Shown here: in pieces, positions 1 through 13,124 of the stretch
Layout of the letters: every line of letters begins with the position of its first letter
How positions within the stretch are numbered: position 1 is the first letter of the stretch
From: Cryptomeria japonica
Lineage: Eukaryota > Streptophyta > Pinopsida > Cupressales > Cupressaceae
Length of the DNA stretch: 60,000 nt
Direction: 5' to 3'
Assembly: GCF_030272615.1 (NCBI RefSeq)
Contig: NC_081408.1
Location: 307,339,950 to 307,399,949 of the forward strand
The notes under the pieces: model-generated
The model's database searches: none
Told to the model about the DNA's origin: nothing
Seen by the model: only the letters and a program-made list of their open reading frames with translations
Position numbers and translations under genes: made by a program

Positions 1-2225
1 ATACTAGGTTTAATAGCTTGGAGGCACCAAGAATTGGCTTGGATGAAAATAAATAGAGAATGGTTAAAATTCCTTAAGGATGCTATGAAAAATCTAGTAA
101 ATGTCAATAAAAATTTGATGCAGAAAGCAATTATGCATGTGGTTAAAATGGAAAATTGAGCAATGCAAGAGAAACCATTGCCCATAGACCCCTCACTTTC
201 AGGAATTTACAAATGATTTTGATGGATTCCATGGAGACTATGGTCTTTCAAATCACTCCCAAACAATATTCTATCCTAACAATATTCCTCTCGGGTGTCT
301 TCCATTGACTTTGTTTCGTAACAAAGTTCTCCTAGGTTTTCAGGACAAGCATCATTCCATATCCCTTCAATAAGGGAATCGCACATCTTCCCACATCAAA
401 AGGGTCTTTTGGAGACCAAGAAGAATTTCCCTCATTCGAGGTGCCCACATTTTATCAACAAACTTTCCAAATAAGTTTGAGGGAGGAGATCCAAAAATCA
501 TCATTTTTGTGGCCCTATCTCAGATTCTAAACCCTCCAAGCTAGTCATCCTCGAGAAATGGTTTTGCAAACCTTTGCATTATCCATTTTTGTATGAATGT
601 GCTCCTACTCATTCAAACATTGGTAGATCTGTGAAAGATGACATATTCAAAGTGACATTTGCAGAAGAAACATTAGTGCCTAGAGTTTTAGAACTTCAAA
701 AAAGATCTCTCATTGGTAAGTTATAGAACTTTTTACCTAATATTGTGATGCAAAGTATCCAACAATCTTACCCAAATAGGGAGATTTCTTTCCCCCAACT
801 CACCTAATCAAAAAGGTGATTTCTCTCTACAAGGCGACAAGAGACTCACAAGGTTATTAGCCTCACTAATACTCAACTGAAATCATGAAATAGATACCTT
901 CAAATAAATGAACCCTTTGACAATGTTACAAGGACCTCCCAACAAGAACAACCATGATCCTTTACCCTCCCAACCACCCATAAGGTCACAAGGTCTTCTA
1001 CTGCTGCAACACTGCCATTTTATGAAAATCAAGTATACTTGAGACAGTTACCTTTATATGGGTCATGGTTCCCTACTAGCACTCCAAATTCCTACCATAA
1101 TGACTGAGACTCATTGTACTCTTTTTCTTAACATCAAACACAACAACACATCCTTCAACTATTGCAAAGTACAATATTTCAATCCACTATCAAACTATGA
1201 CAATCAACATACAAGAGAGGACAATCGTAAAATTTCAAGGTTTCATTGGTTTCCTTGGCTATCTAACACTTGGACCATGTTAAGGGGTCCTTCACACACC
1301 CCTCTATACATTTACAGACCACCTAAAATTGAGTAAATTCACTACCCTGTCAGCCTTAGACAATAAGAACAATCCCTATTCTCTAATTTTACATAGGCCA
1401 ACAACAACATGGAGTCCTACAACCATACATGAATGAAAGAGAATGATATTTTAGAAGTTTTCACCCATTTTTGGGATTCAACAATGACTAAAATCAAAGT
1501 TCTACATTTTATTTGTTCACTGTCAACCCTAGGTAGGGTTTTGGATAGTTTTGACAAAAATTAAGGTATCTCTCTCAAAAGTCAATGAAATGAAATGCCA
1601 CAAAAGATGAATTAAAGTAAATTCATTCCTTTTCAATATAAACTAGGTTTTCCAAGTGAATGAATGAGTTTAGATACTAAGAAATGCTCAAAATCAAACT
1701 GCTACATGGTAGAATACACAAAAAAATGTTGTAAAATTCAACTTGTTATTGATTTTCGTCACAATACAGTGACCACCAAACCCTCCACCAAGGTTTGGAA
1801 AATTTTTATAGACTAAAAAAACCACCATAACCAAAAATATTGAATTTGAAACTCCTCATAACCATTGGAGGCATAAATACAACTTTCTTTGTGTGTAATT
1901 GACATTTTGAAAACTTTTAATGGCAACTTTTGTATTTTGATACATAAGGGCTCCAAACTTTGCATATATGTCTAAAATGACTTGAAAATGATTTAAAAAT
2001 TAATACCATACTAATTACATCAACAATAATTCCATGAAAGGCTTATTACACCTTGAAGTCCTCATGACAACATAAATAGGACTTTTGACTTTTTTCGGAC
2101 TAATGACACCAAATGACTTTCAAGCACACAAACCTAACTCAAATCTATTAGAAATGGTTTATTACACCTTATTCATGACCTTAATACCTATACAAAGAAT
2201 TGAAAGATTCAACTTGGCCTCATTG
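1..2225. other. Non-coding, nothing recognised
   Basis: I see no coding domain, RNA gene or clear repeat here. The longest open stretch (1058-1336, plus strand) has no recognisable motif and an ordinary composition, so I treat it as chance. The segment may be the 5' part or flank of the LINE that follows, but there is no direct evidence for that. Confidence 0.4.
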
Positions 2226-2259
2226 AGGCATAGAACCAATTAGGTGCTCTTGCACCAAA

Positions 2260-2694
2260 TTGAAAGACTCCCTTCTTGGTGTTGTGCTTCATGGGAGGTT
2301 GTTCTTGAAGTGTTCTATATTGATCACAAGAATTTTTTTCATTGTGGTTTTCTCAAACAAACAAAATACAGATGTGGCACATAGAACCAAATCATGGTTT
2401 ATGGATATATTTGGCCTCAACACTCAACCCTGGAGACCTCATTTCAATCCCTCATTGTCCCCCATTAAATGTGCTTCATTCTGTTTTACTATTTCATCTC
2501 TTTCACTTGAACAAAAAGACATTGATATTACCAAAATTGTGGCAAACCGATTGGGAATATTTCTCAAGCTTGATCTCAAACTCTTTGACCATACTAACCT
2601 CCCCCTATGTGTCTATCTATTGTTAGACTTGAGAAAACTACTCCTGAAAGATTGGAGATTCAATCCCCTTGTGGTTTATGGCTTCAGAAAGTGA
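2260..2694 (+). pseudogene. Possible LINE ORF1 remnant (DUF4283-like)
   Basis: A 144-codon frame lies 1.1 kb upstream of an L1-type endonuclease on the same strand, where plant L1 elements carry ORF1. Its second half has the pattern of the DUF4283 RNA-binding region: a stretch like KIVANRLGIFLKLDLKLF, then an alternation of hydrophobic residues and a W. The match is by pattern memory only, and an overlapping frame (2342-2626) carries equally plausible pieces, which suggests frameshifts. No CCHC knuckle was found downstream. It could be a chance frame; the position relative to ORF2 is the main support. Confidence 0.3.
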
Positions 2695-2849
2695 TTATCG
2701 ATTACCCTATTTCAATACAAGAGTGTATCAAAATTTTAAGCCATTTTTCCTTAGATTGCCACTAGAGAAGAAACGAGGACATCCATGTTTGTGTAGATCT
2801 CTCCTTGAACCCATATTTTTTCTCGTATGTTAGGAACCAAGGTGCTCTT

Positions 2850-3010
2850 CTCCTTCCTAAGACCTCCTCCTGTTCAAGTCTTGAGTTTCCCTCCCCTGAG
2901 CTATGCTCTTCCACCCCCCCTTGCTCGTCCTCTCAATTAGTCCCCCCCTCCCCATCCCCATCTCTATCTTCCTTTTCTTTCTCCCTCTCCTCCCCCATAT
3001 GTTCCATACT
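2850..3010 (+). repeat. Pyrimidine-rich tract
   Basis: About 160 bases consist almost entirely of C and T, with runs of C broken by TCC and CTT. It falls between the ORF1-like and ORF2 remnants of the LINE. The small open frames across it (2805-3065, 2903-3115) are serine/proline/leucine-rich because of composition and are not treated as genes. Confidence 0.6.
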
Positions 3011-3758
3011 AATCACTCTCTTTTTTCATTTTTGCATCACAAGTGGGCTAAACTCATGTCTCTAGCCAAACACCCTTTTTTCCATCATAGCCACTCTTCT
3101 CTCACCCATATTTAGTGGATTTAAAGACTCCACATTCTTATCAAAAATTATTTTATCAGTGTCCCCTCATCTTTATCATTGGCCCCTCTCAAGAAGTCCC
3201 TCCAAATTTAAATGGTGTTTGATAACTAGGATAAGGAAAACATATATTCTTCATCAACTAATGATTTTACTCCTCACAGTGAAGATCCAAAGTACATGGT
3301 TCTTCCCCGTTGGGTCAACCTAATTGGATAATTATTTTAGACTTGATCCATAAACTAAATGTCTTAGTAAATGAGGCTATAGGATCAGCCAAAGCTCTTT
3401 TCCTAGAAGGATCCTGACCAATATATAATCTCCTATTAAAGATCTTCTCTTATCCACAGAAAATTTTCAGTAGGCTCGATTAGAGGATATCTCCCTACAT
3501 GGGTGCTCCATTTCAATAAAAAATCTTCATATTGGTCCAAAATATATCCCTCTTGAAGGGTACTCCAACTCCATGGACCGACTTCCAAGTGCTATCCTCC
3601 AAACTCATCTGGTAGACACTATTCCCTACACCCCCTGAAAGTCCAATAGTACAAGTGGGAACCTCTCAAAGAAAAAGAAAAAAAAAAGAAAAAATCTTAG
3701 TTGGAGTTCAATCCACCTTGGATGACAAACTTGGTCCATGTAGAACCTGTTGCTCTCC

Positions 3759-4413
3759 ATGAAAACTATTGAGATTATAACCTGGAATGTTGGAGGCTTA
3801 AATGCCACTAACAAGAATCACTTCATCAAATCCTAGATTGAGGTGAGTGGTGCAAATATAATTCTTCTCCAAGAAACAAAATTTATAGAAGAAGAGTGCA
3901 ACCAACCCTTTACAAAGTGGAAAAAATGGAAATTCATTGCCTCCACATTTATTAAAGCATCAGGTGGTCTAGCTATTCTATGGAAGGAGAAATTTATTCA
4001 AATTTATAAAGTTGCAACCAAGGTACTGGATTCAAGTCCAAGTAAAACAATTTAACACATGCTTCCAGTTGTTCAATGTTTATGGTCCAAACTCTACAGT
4101 TGGAAAGAAAAACCTTTAAAATTCCTAATTGGTGGCATGTGCAAACATACTAGATGAGCCAATCATTCTAGGTGGAGAATTTAATGCTATCCTATCACTT
4201 CAAGATAAAGTGGGAGGCATAGTTCCCCCCCTAAAAACACTTCAGGACTTTAGAGATATTGTATCCAATAATGGTCTTAAAGGCTATGTCCCTTCAAATG
4301 GGAAATTTACTTGGTCAAATAGAAGGTCAAACTTCCTCAACATTGTGGAAAGATTAGATAGATTCCTCATCAACCCATATTGGATCTCTCTTTATGGCAA
4401 TATAAATTTATAA
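3759..4413 (+). pseudogene. LINE ORF2 endonuclease domain, broken
   Basis: The frame opens with ATG at 3759 and reads a typical L1 ORF2 start, with IITWNVGGLNA, an in-frame TAG near 3834, then NIILLQETK, the apurinic-endonuclease motif with catalytic Glu. After a frameshift near 4055-4130 the second half continues with GGEFNAIL, WSNRR and ERLDRFL, all standard for plant L1 endonucleases that nick target DNA for target-primed reverse transcription. A GLDHFR trace near 4430 resembles the SDH motif. Several stops and at least one shift make it non-functional. The family assignment is secure; the exact clade is not. Confidence 0.85.
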
Positions 4414-4879
4414 ATCTTGTCTTTCCTAGGATTAGACCATTTCAGATTGTAAGCTAACTTATATTTTGTGACGGCCCAACAAAAACCCATATTCATTTAA
4501 GTTTGAACAAATGTAGTTCATAGATCTGTCCTTCCTACATCTCCTCAGATTTTGGTGGCAAATTTTCCTTTTCATTGAGGGCTCAAGAATGTACCAACTA
4601 TGCAAAAAACTTCAAATTTTGAAGTCCCACATAAAAACATAGAACTCTCAGGTGTTAAAATATTATTTTGCCACTAAGGTTGATCTCAAGGATAAACTCT
4701 ATAAGATCAATGAATAAATTATTCAAAATGGCACGAATTCACCCTCCTTTCAAGAACAAAAAAGACACAAATTGAGTATGAAGATATTCTCAAGAGAGAA
4801 CAAGTGTAGTGGTGTTAAAAGTCTAGATAACTTTGGCTTAGATATGGTGGTAGGAATACCAAATTCTCCCACACCTCAG

Positions 4880-5439
4880 CCAAATTGAGGTCTATATCCA
4901 ATTCAATCCTCCAATTAAATATTTAGCTGGAGATCTCTTAATAAAAAATGACAAGATCCAACTTGAGGCTATAAACTTCTTATCAAATCTCTTTGCTTCT
5001 CCCCAAGTGGATAATACCTATGAAATAGAGGATCTTAAGGGCCTTCTAGATAGCATAACCCCCCTTATATCAACCCAACATAACACAGATATTCTAAAAC
5101 CATTCTCCTTGGAAGAGGTGAGGCTAGTAGTTTTCTCTATGCCTCCTAAAAAGGTGCCTAGGCCTAATGGATTTATAGCCTTATTCTTTCCAAAATGTTG
5201 GGTTTTTGGGCTTAGAGATATGGCCAGCATTACAAGAAGCTATACAAAATGGTTGCATACTCAAGTAGTTCAATACAACCTTTTTAGCCCTGACACCTAT
5301 GTAGATTTTAGACCAATCTCCCTAAGTTGCAACACAATATACAAGATTTTCTCAAAATCTATTCTAGCTATATTGGCAAAGCCAATTCCCAAAATTATAT
5401 CAAAAGAATAAGGAGGTTTCATTCTAGGTAAGGATACAT
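4880..5439 (+). pseudogene. LINE ORF2 reverse transcriptase, N-terminal part
   Basis: The open part (5007-5411) carries the L1 reverse transcriptase entry region: PFSLEEVRLVVFSMPP, a degenerate KAPGPDG motif seen as KVPRPNG, then DFRPISLSCNTIYKIFSK, the palm-entry motif, and a trace of QGGFI at the end. The catalytic YADD box would lie further on but is not in the window, because a copia LTR begins at 5445. The LINE was therefore cut by copia-C, and its 3' part should lie beyond the right edge. Reading is broken between the endonuclease and this segment. Confidence 0.85.
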
Positions 5440-5444
5440 AGGAG

Positions 5445-6537
5445 TGTTGGAATCAATGAACACTAAGAGGAGGGGGGGTGAATCAATGTTCTATACATTT
5501 GAACTTTAATCCATTCTTTAAACCACTTAATATATTTAATCAAAGAAAAGATGAAAGAAAACAAAACAAACAACCATAACACCAAGATTTTTATATGTGA
5601 AAACCCGGTCAAAAGAAAAACCACACTAGGGATGAACCCACAATATAAGTGTACTCTGTAGAAGTATAGAAACATTACAATTGGGGAATGCACATGCATT
5701 CAGGAACACTACCTAGAGATCACTACTCAAGAAAGAGAGGGTCACTGCCTACAAATGAATTACAATAGATCACTGAAGTGAATGAACTAAGAACAGTATC
5801 TACAAATGCCTAATTATAGTTCAGGTTAAGCACATTAAGCACACTTTTCATACTCTGTCTTATCCTGCTTTGTTTCACTGCTCTTCTAAGATCTAGAGCA
5901 CAAAGCTCTATCTTGTACACGTGAAAATATGCACAATCAATCACAAATGCCTTTCACACATCCAAAGTTATCAAAACCATTCCTCTTATATATCCACAAC
6001 AAAAAATTAAATCAATTGCATGTCATCTCAAGAAAACTTGCACTATATTAAATGTGTACAAATAGTTCGCTAAATCCAAACCCAAATACTAATGCGAACC
6101 AAAAAAATTGATCACACGCTATCACATATGTTGGATAAACGTCATTAATCACAAAAACAACTACCAAAATCATTCCACATAATCCACATAAGGATTATCA
6201 AAGCAAGTTGGCTGTATAGCACTGTCAGACCAAAAACTGATATACCAGATCTTTTAACTCGCATACCAATCATCACCAGAGGCTAAAATTGTGGAATAAG
6301 GTATTCCAAACATCCATCAACCTTCGTTCAGATCCATAACACAAAATATTAACCTGATAAGAATTACTAGCCAAAATACTAAACTCTATAAGATGCTCTG
6401 TTCTAAGCTTTTTAGACTTGAACAAATATCGTGTCTAACTTCTAGTATGATCTAATATAGAAACACAGATGGGTACATTGACCCGGGTTTCCATCAATAA
6501 CAACATTAGATGACATGTGCAATGTCTCTTGCCAACA
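5445..6537 (-). mobile_element. Copia-C 3' LTR
   Basis: The segment starts TGTTGG and ends CCAACA, a perfect 6-bp terminal inverted repeat typical of plant copia LTRs. Just inside the left end is the AGGAGGGGGGGTGAATCA block that also occurs near the same end of the copia-A LTRs (28690 and 59745), which fixes the minus orientation. A TATA-like box lies at 5983-5996 on the minus strand. Its right end abuts a purine tract (minus strand). The bases before it, AGGAG (5440-5444), would be the target duplication, but the other end of copia-C is outside the window. Confidence 0.85.
5983..5996 (-). promoter_or_regulatory. TATA-like box of copia-C LTR
   Basis: On the minus strand the LTR reads GGATATATAAGAGG, a good plant TATA element. 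It lies inside the LTR where U3/R promoters sit. No start site can be shown from sequence. Confidence 0.5.
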
Positions 6538-6556
6538 ATCTCCCTCTTTGGCATTG
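6538..6556 (-). other. Copia-C polypurine tract
   Basis: Immediately internal to the LTR the minus strand reads CCAAAGAGGGAGAT followed by TGTTGG, the usual plus-strand priming site of plant copia elements. This supports 6537 as the LTR edge. Confidence 0.8.
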
Positions 6557-6787
6557 ATGGCAACACTTAGTGAAAAATGACTAAGTGTTAGAATCAGTAC
6601 CAAATATGAACACACACTGCAAAACTCAAAAAATCAAAACTCCAAACTCCCCCTGAGATGAATAGGACATTTTTCACTAGCCTGCACTCTCCCTTTGACA
6701 TCAATGGCAAAGGCGGGGTTCTGCATAATAAAATTTGTACAAAAATCTTATAAACATACCACATATGTCCAGACAGACTCCTCTAAA

Positions 6788-9700
6788 TTACATGAACTTA
6801 AATAAATCTGCAAAAATATTTTTCAATAAGCTCATATCACTATCCCAACCTTTCTTGAGACTCTCCAAAATTGAAATGTGACCGCTGAAAAGATATGCTT
6901 GCATCTCTACCATCTGTAGATCTGTCAATTTATTGATAACCATGGCATCTTGAGCTTCATTCAAAGCACTAAGCATTGTTTCCATCTTAGGACCAATTAG
7001 ACCTTGGATCTCACCAACTCTACCAACAACCTTTTCCTTATCATGCATTAAGCTCTTAATCTTGTGAAGCAAGGATGTGAATTGACCTTCTTGACTAGCC
7101 ATTGAAATAGTCAAAAGATCAAAGGACTGAGAAATATTAGCTAATTGCTTCTCATGCTCCTTAATCTTCTTCTCAGTATCCTTAGTAAATTTAGACAATG
7201 ATAAGCATGATTTGTAGACACCGTTTCCTTCAAATAAGGAATCTTGAATACTCTTAGCACAAGTTCCTAACAAAATCCTATCATTTGCAATCATTTTCTT
7301 CAACTTACTGAATCTTTTTCCATCACTCATTCCGAACCTTGACTTCTTCTAACTTCTCTAAAGATTCAAAGTGAGTATTTACTAACTTGATTAAGCTCTT
7401 CAACTGACTAGAGGGAGTATTAGATGAGTCCTTGACAAATAAAGGCATGATTTTCTCCAAGAAACTGGATGCAAGAGTAAGCATTTCACTGTCCTTAATG
7501 CGAGATTTCAGCATCTCTTCCCTTTCCTTAGCTTAAGAAAATGATGCTAGTTGCAACTTCTGCATGGGAGAAAGAGTGGACAAATTGATAGAACCTTGAA
7601 CCAATTCAAGGTCAAACAATTCCTACTTGTCCTTCTCCAAAAACTATTTCAGTGTCTATGCAGTGTCTCTTGGTTCCACAATAGATGCTTTGATCTCAAC
7701 TTTATTCTCTTCAATCACCTTCTTTGATTTTTCTTTTGGAGTCTCAGTCTCCATAGATATTTCAATTTTAGGGTGATCTAAAGGATTCTGAGTATCCTCA
7801 ACTTCATCCACTTTCAACTCTTCACCACCTATTGGAACTTGTTCAACTTTAGAGTGCACATCTTGGACTTCCAAAGCAGATGAATCACCACCACCTTGAG
7901 CTTCTTCTAAGACAATGTCAAATTTGTTCCTCTCTATAATTAACTTAAGGATCTTCTCTGTCTCTTTAATCACTACATCTGTCTCCCTGATCATAAGCTT
8001 ATTTATTCTTGTCTTGCTTCTAAACTCTTTGTTGGATACCTTGAGTATCTTATTCATTTCTTCCACAGATATCACTAGACATAGATTGACAGATAAACTC
8101 TCTTAGTCTATTGTCCTCAGCTTGAGCACTAACTCCCCTCATCTCCAAAACATCATATAGACTTTTAGGAATTTTTGACATTATCCCTACAAGAGCCCTA
8201 TTAAATAAGTTCAAATATTTTATAGTGGCTTCTTTAAGAATCCTTTGATTGACATCATGAAACTTATCATAAATCTCAGAAAGTGGTTTTAGATTACCTT
8301 GCACAGTCAAAGATTTCTCCACTTCATCTAGTGACATATTGGATTTGTCTAAATCAATATTTATTTTCTTTCTTACTTTCTCTTCACGGAGGGCTTGTTC
8401 TTAGAGACTTTAGATGCTTTATTTCCCTTGGACTTGATTTCCTTCACAACTTCATCAGATTCAGTCTCTTCATCATCCTAAACATATACACTTGAGCTCT
8501 TATCTTTCTTCCTCTTTCCATCTTTGCCAGATGATTTGGTTTGAGATTTCATAGAGCTAGCTAGCTTGAAAGAACTAGATGAGGGTACAGAGCTTTTGGT
8601 TTGTCTTGATCTAATAGAGGAGGCTGTTAAATTAGATTCCTTGACTAGCTTCTCCTCTGCAACTTGCATTGTCCTCTTCCTTGCTTCCCTAGCCGCTTTT
8701 TCTATAATCCCAATTCTTTCTGTATATCATTCTACTTCCTTTCTCACCTTTCTCACTATCTCAAGCTTCTTTAATTGAGCATGCAACTGCAAATCCTTCT
8801 TAGCAAATGTACCAAATCTCTCTTCTGAGGTGTTAATATGCGTACTCAATAGATTTTGACTATACATCTCTAGAAATTGATCCTCAACCTCACACCCCAT
8901 AGGCATTATCCATATTGTCATAGGCTCCACTTCTTCCATCAAGCATTGATCAATGTCAACCATCAAAAAAATTGAGTCTCGGTACTTCTCAACAACCAAT
9001 TTAGGTATCATTTCCCTAGCCTAGATCATACTTTGGAAATTCTTGAAATAACCCCAAAGAGCAGTTCTCTGGGCTTTACTATCTCCAATGTTATATAGAA
9101 TTTCTCTTATTTGAACTTCCATTGACATGCCACTAGCCCATTGCACATTACAAATACCCAGAACTTCATGAACATGAAATAGAAGAATAAGCATAAGATC
9201 AAAGTACCATATTTTAATGTATTCTTCTTGTCCTTCTTTATCAAAGTCAGATTCTCTATCAGTTGGCTCCAGAGTAGCTCACATAGGTCATGCTCCTTAT
9301 TCTCCTTATCCATCTGATATGTAGTATAAATTGCACTATCAGATATAGAATTCTCATAGTTGGAGTGATAGAACTTGTATCTGGCAACCATAGAGGAAAA
9401 CTTCACATCTAGCTTGATAATGTCATTGATAGTCATAGCCCTCTTATCAAATTTAGAGCCAGTTGTATTGGTAATCATTTGATTCTTCATAGACCAAAGC
9501 ATTGGAAAACCACCAAATAAGTTCAATCCTATTACAATGTTGATTTCTTCCTTTGTGGTCTTAAATGGCTTGCTTAACTAAATGAATTCAGCATGAATTT
9601 GGCTTGATACATACCGGACCCACTCATTCTCTTCAAACATGGGAAACTTAACGACTTGGGCAAATTTCTTCTCCTCCAACATCTTGAATCTAGGTTTTAC

Positions 9701-9928
9701 CCTAGAATTATCTCCTAGAGGTTGATTGGAATACAGATTCAACATCTTAGAGCCTCCTAACTTCTCAAGATTAGCATGAATATAAACCCTAATATCCTCA
9801 ACATGAAGAACACCATATAGGACTGAAGAAAAGGCACCTAGTAGATCATCTTCTATAGATTTGAATGGGTGCTTTTTGAATTTGGGTCAAGACCTCTCAG
9901 TGATATCGATAACCAATGGAGTAGCCAT
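6788..9928 (-). pseudogene. Long unknown ORF of copia-C, broken
   Basis: From ATG at 9928 a protein of about 1,045 codons can be followed to 6788 through a few breaks: TGA at codon 14, one TAG near 9590, frame changes near 9195, 8400, 8075 and 7328, and some stops around 7520-7650. I do not recognise a family. The first third is globular with aromatic patches (GGFPMLWSMKNQM; a YF-rich stretch near 9200). The middle is Lys/Ser/Glu-rich (8400-8700), and the last part is helical and coiled-coil-like with many K/E/I/L (6800-8060). No protease, integrase, reverse transcriptase or RNase H motif is present between gag and 3' LTR. Its place next to the polypurine tract means it replaces pol. It could be an envelope-like or captured host frame; I do not assign a function. 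Confidence 0.6.
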
Positions 9929-10049
9929 TGTCAAAAATTTTAAATTCACAAGCTTTAGGAAAATACCTTTCTTCATCGGATTAGGACTCCATTGTCAAAA
10001 ATTTTAAATTCACAAGCTTTAGGAAAATACCTTTCTTCATCGGATTAGG
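9925..10049 (-). repeat. Tandem duplication over the ORF start
   Basis: A 61-bp block occurs at 9925-9985 and again at 9989-10049, period 64 bp, with no mismatch seen. It covers the start codon and leader of the unknown copia-C ORF. The upstream copy therefore gives a second ATG (9992-9990) that reads only ATG GAG TCC TAA. Confidence 0.9.
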
Positions 10050-11303
10050 GTTTCACATGAAATCACTTTCACGCTTCAATCACATGGAAATTAGCTTGCA
10101 GAGCTTTCTTATCCTCTTCTCTTGGCATGCAAAGTGATAAATGAGAAGGTAAAGTTACCTTTTATTATTCACACACTTAAATTTTGATTTAATAAATGCA
10201 CTTGCCCTAAACCTTCTGGAAACCCTGTCTTCTCAAACTGTAATGCCCACCAAAATACCCTAGAGAATTAAACCAAAATCCCCCAACAAATGGAGATAAT
10301 TTTTTTTCTTTTAAATTAATCTTCACTACAATACTAGTACTAACTTGTAGTTTGCATCATAACTACCAATAATGCATCATTAACTATATAAATGATCACA
10401 TGAATGAACATGAACATAACCATGAATCGTATTACGCAAGTGGAACATCTATTTAATCCTTAACATAACTACATAATAAAACAATATAATGCATCTCCAT
10501 TCCCTAGGGTATCTCAACGTCACTACTTGACATAAACTAACACATAACATATCTATCTAGAGCACCATATACTATCATCCAACTAAACATTTACTTCCCA
10601 TGTAACTATGATAAAACATTAACACATATACATAAATCTATTCCCTTTGATACTCTTTCTAAGGTTCATTTTTAAGTACCAATCGAATATTTCTAATACT
10701 CGTCTTTACTGATTTGAACACTTAACACACCATGAAACTAAATGCATTTATCCTTCTCTTACTAATGATATTCGATTATTTTCTTAAGCACAACTCATCA
10801 AAAATACTATCCATAGCCGTATGCAAGATCATAGCAACAAGTACTTATCTACATACAAATAGGATTCCAATCTACTAAAAAGGTTCGAGAGTCATATGAT
10901 TCTACAAGAATAAATACAATCTAATATTTCAATCCCCTAATTTCAACATAGGATTTCATTCTCAACATGATAAACATATCTATAATATGAACCACATACC
11001 AATACATCATCTTATAACAATAGTATAGTTCTTCTATATCAAGTTCATTTACATAAGAGCACATGCAGCAAGAACATAGTCTCTTTGCTACATCCCATCC
11101 TAATGCTTAATAATAAAATTTACATAGACACGTATTCATATTCCTCATTTACAAGACATCGAAATATGGTAACATCTCTAATGCATAGAAATCAACACCA
11201 TAGGACAACTACATAATAAAGAACCATATTTTCCATACGAACCACAACTACTCCCTTAACTTCCATATCTCAAGATATCTAACATTAGAGATTAACATAT
11301 TTC

Positions 11304-12966
11304 TGTAGTGTTGTAAATTGTACACCCTTTCTAGGGTGTTACAATTTCACACTTAGTTTAGCACTCGCCTTAGTGTGTTTTGCATCTTGCACTTCTAATC
11401 TCTTTTAAGTATTTAATTAATCAGTTTAATTAAATCTAAAATTATAATTCATCACTTCACATGTTATAAAGATGGGCCCTTTATCTTAAGTGTGCCCCTT
11501 GTCATTTTATTCCTTCAATAAATCATTTAATCCTAAACCCTAATTATGTCCTATTTTGACCTTTGAGGCCTGATTTCGCATTTCAAAACAACTTGAAATC
11601 AGCTATAACTTTGGGATTTTCTCTAATATCATTGTATCTAATGACCTCAAAAATTTGGTGAAAAGTTGGTCGGACCATGTTGAAAGTGCACATGGTCCTC
11701 GACTTTTTTCTTGAAATTTCAGGAGCATAATCCTATGATATAATAATTCTTAACCCCAAAAGATTGGTAGGAAATTCAAATCCTAGGTCAGTCTAAACAT
11801 GAAATTAAGATCTAGGGTTTCATACTTAAGAGCTTTATTTCTTCATTTGAAAGGGTCTTCTTCTAAGAATCTAAGAGAAGGTTTTTGGAGCATAAAGAGC
11901 CTTCTTTGCAGTGAAAGAGTAGATCTTTGAAGTCTTCAACAACATTCAACATTCATCCATCAAACATTCATCAAGCATCATTTCGTCAATTGGGAGCCTT
12001 TTGAAGATGTAGGAGAACAATAGGAGATCACCGACTAAAGATTGGCTTGTACCTCTCCCTTGGGGTTGGGTATGGTTTCATGTTGTTTCCATGTCTTTGT
12101 ATGAGCTTAATTTTGATTCATATTCATGCTTTAGATCACTTCGCATCATGGATTTAGAGTATTTACTTTGTCAATTATAAGCAATTAGGGTTTACTCTTT
12201 AGGGTTGCTCTAGATTGTTTGCTTTCATTTTAAGATCTTGCACACACACAAGGTTCTAGCACACACATTTTTAGTACATTATTGGCTATTTGTTGAGGTG
12301 GAAATCACCAAAATAGGGGTTTGACTAAGGAAAAACCCTATATAGCCACCTAAAACCCTCTTTTTCAACTACAAGTACAGATTTAGATTTGAGCATTGCT
12401 GGAAGTTTCAGGACCGATAGAGAAAACAGAGGTTGTCCTAGGGATCAAATATTAGCAAAAACCCCTAGGAAAGGGCTTTGGTAACTTGGTCCTTCCTAGG
12501 ACAGGGGTGTGGTGCCCTGGTCCTGCCTGTTTTTAATTGGATTTGGCAGTGCAATAGCTTGCAGTGTATAGATCTCATCCTTTCAGTCGCAACTTCAAAC
12601 TTGCAGAATCAGGACAATGGCATGGCACCTTCATCCCAGAAATTTTAACTTAGATTTTAGACATAAGTACACCTCTGATTTTGCCTCCTAATCTGTACTC
12701 TTCAGTGGTTTATCAATTATTTTATGTTCTACATTTCCAGATAGGGTTTGCTTGCTTACTTGCACTTTAGGTTAGATTGCATTTTGAATCATTCATCTCT
12801 CTCATTTGCAAAAAGGGAATAGAATACCTAAGAGTAATCCTTGACTCTCTCTTCTCATAAGAAGTAGCTGAAGTGTGTTACCTCCCTAGGCTCTTTCATA
12901 TTTTGTGAGTGTGTATGAGAGTGGGATTAGGGTTTCCATACTTAGTCTCACTTTTTTCCCTACACA
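11304..12966 (+). mobile_element. Tat-type Ty3/gypsy 5' LTR
   Basis: This 1,663-bp segment is repeated at 22542-24205, from TGTAGTG at the left to CCCTACACA at the right. By eye the first 380 bases differ at about 29 sites (roughly 8%), so the insertion is not recent. Its right end is followed after four bases by a primer-site-like TGGTGAACCCGACGTG. The flanking five bases (ATTTC left, CTTCC right of the 3' LTR) agree at only three positions, so the target duplication is decayed or the edges are off. Confidence 0.9.
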
Positions 12967-12970
12967 TCTT

Positions 12971-12990
12971 TGGTGAACCCGACGTGAATC
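12971..12990 (+). other. Putative primer-binding site of Tat element
   Basis: TGGTGAACCCGACGTGAATC starts with the TGG expected opposite a tRNA CCA end and sits four bases inside the LTR. I could not match the tRNA from memory. It is not the initiator-Met type used by the other elements in this window. Confidence 0.55.
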
Positions 12991-13124
12991 CAATACCAAT
13001 TTCATTGCATTTCATTGTTATATCTAGATCTATTATATTTCATTTTCTCTCAAAGCATAAAAAATAAATTTCCTTTAACTTTTCTTGCATTGTGTGTTCA
13101 AATTTCATTCAATTTCATTTCAAA

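Noticed and set aside
1058-1336. 92-codon plus-strand frame
   Set aside because: No motif, ordinary chance length for AT-rich DNA, no neighbour support.
3626-3814. Minus-strand frame with a Phe run
   Set aside because: Antisense to the LINE start; the Phe run is an A-rich stretch.
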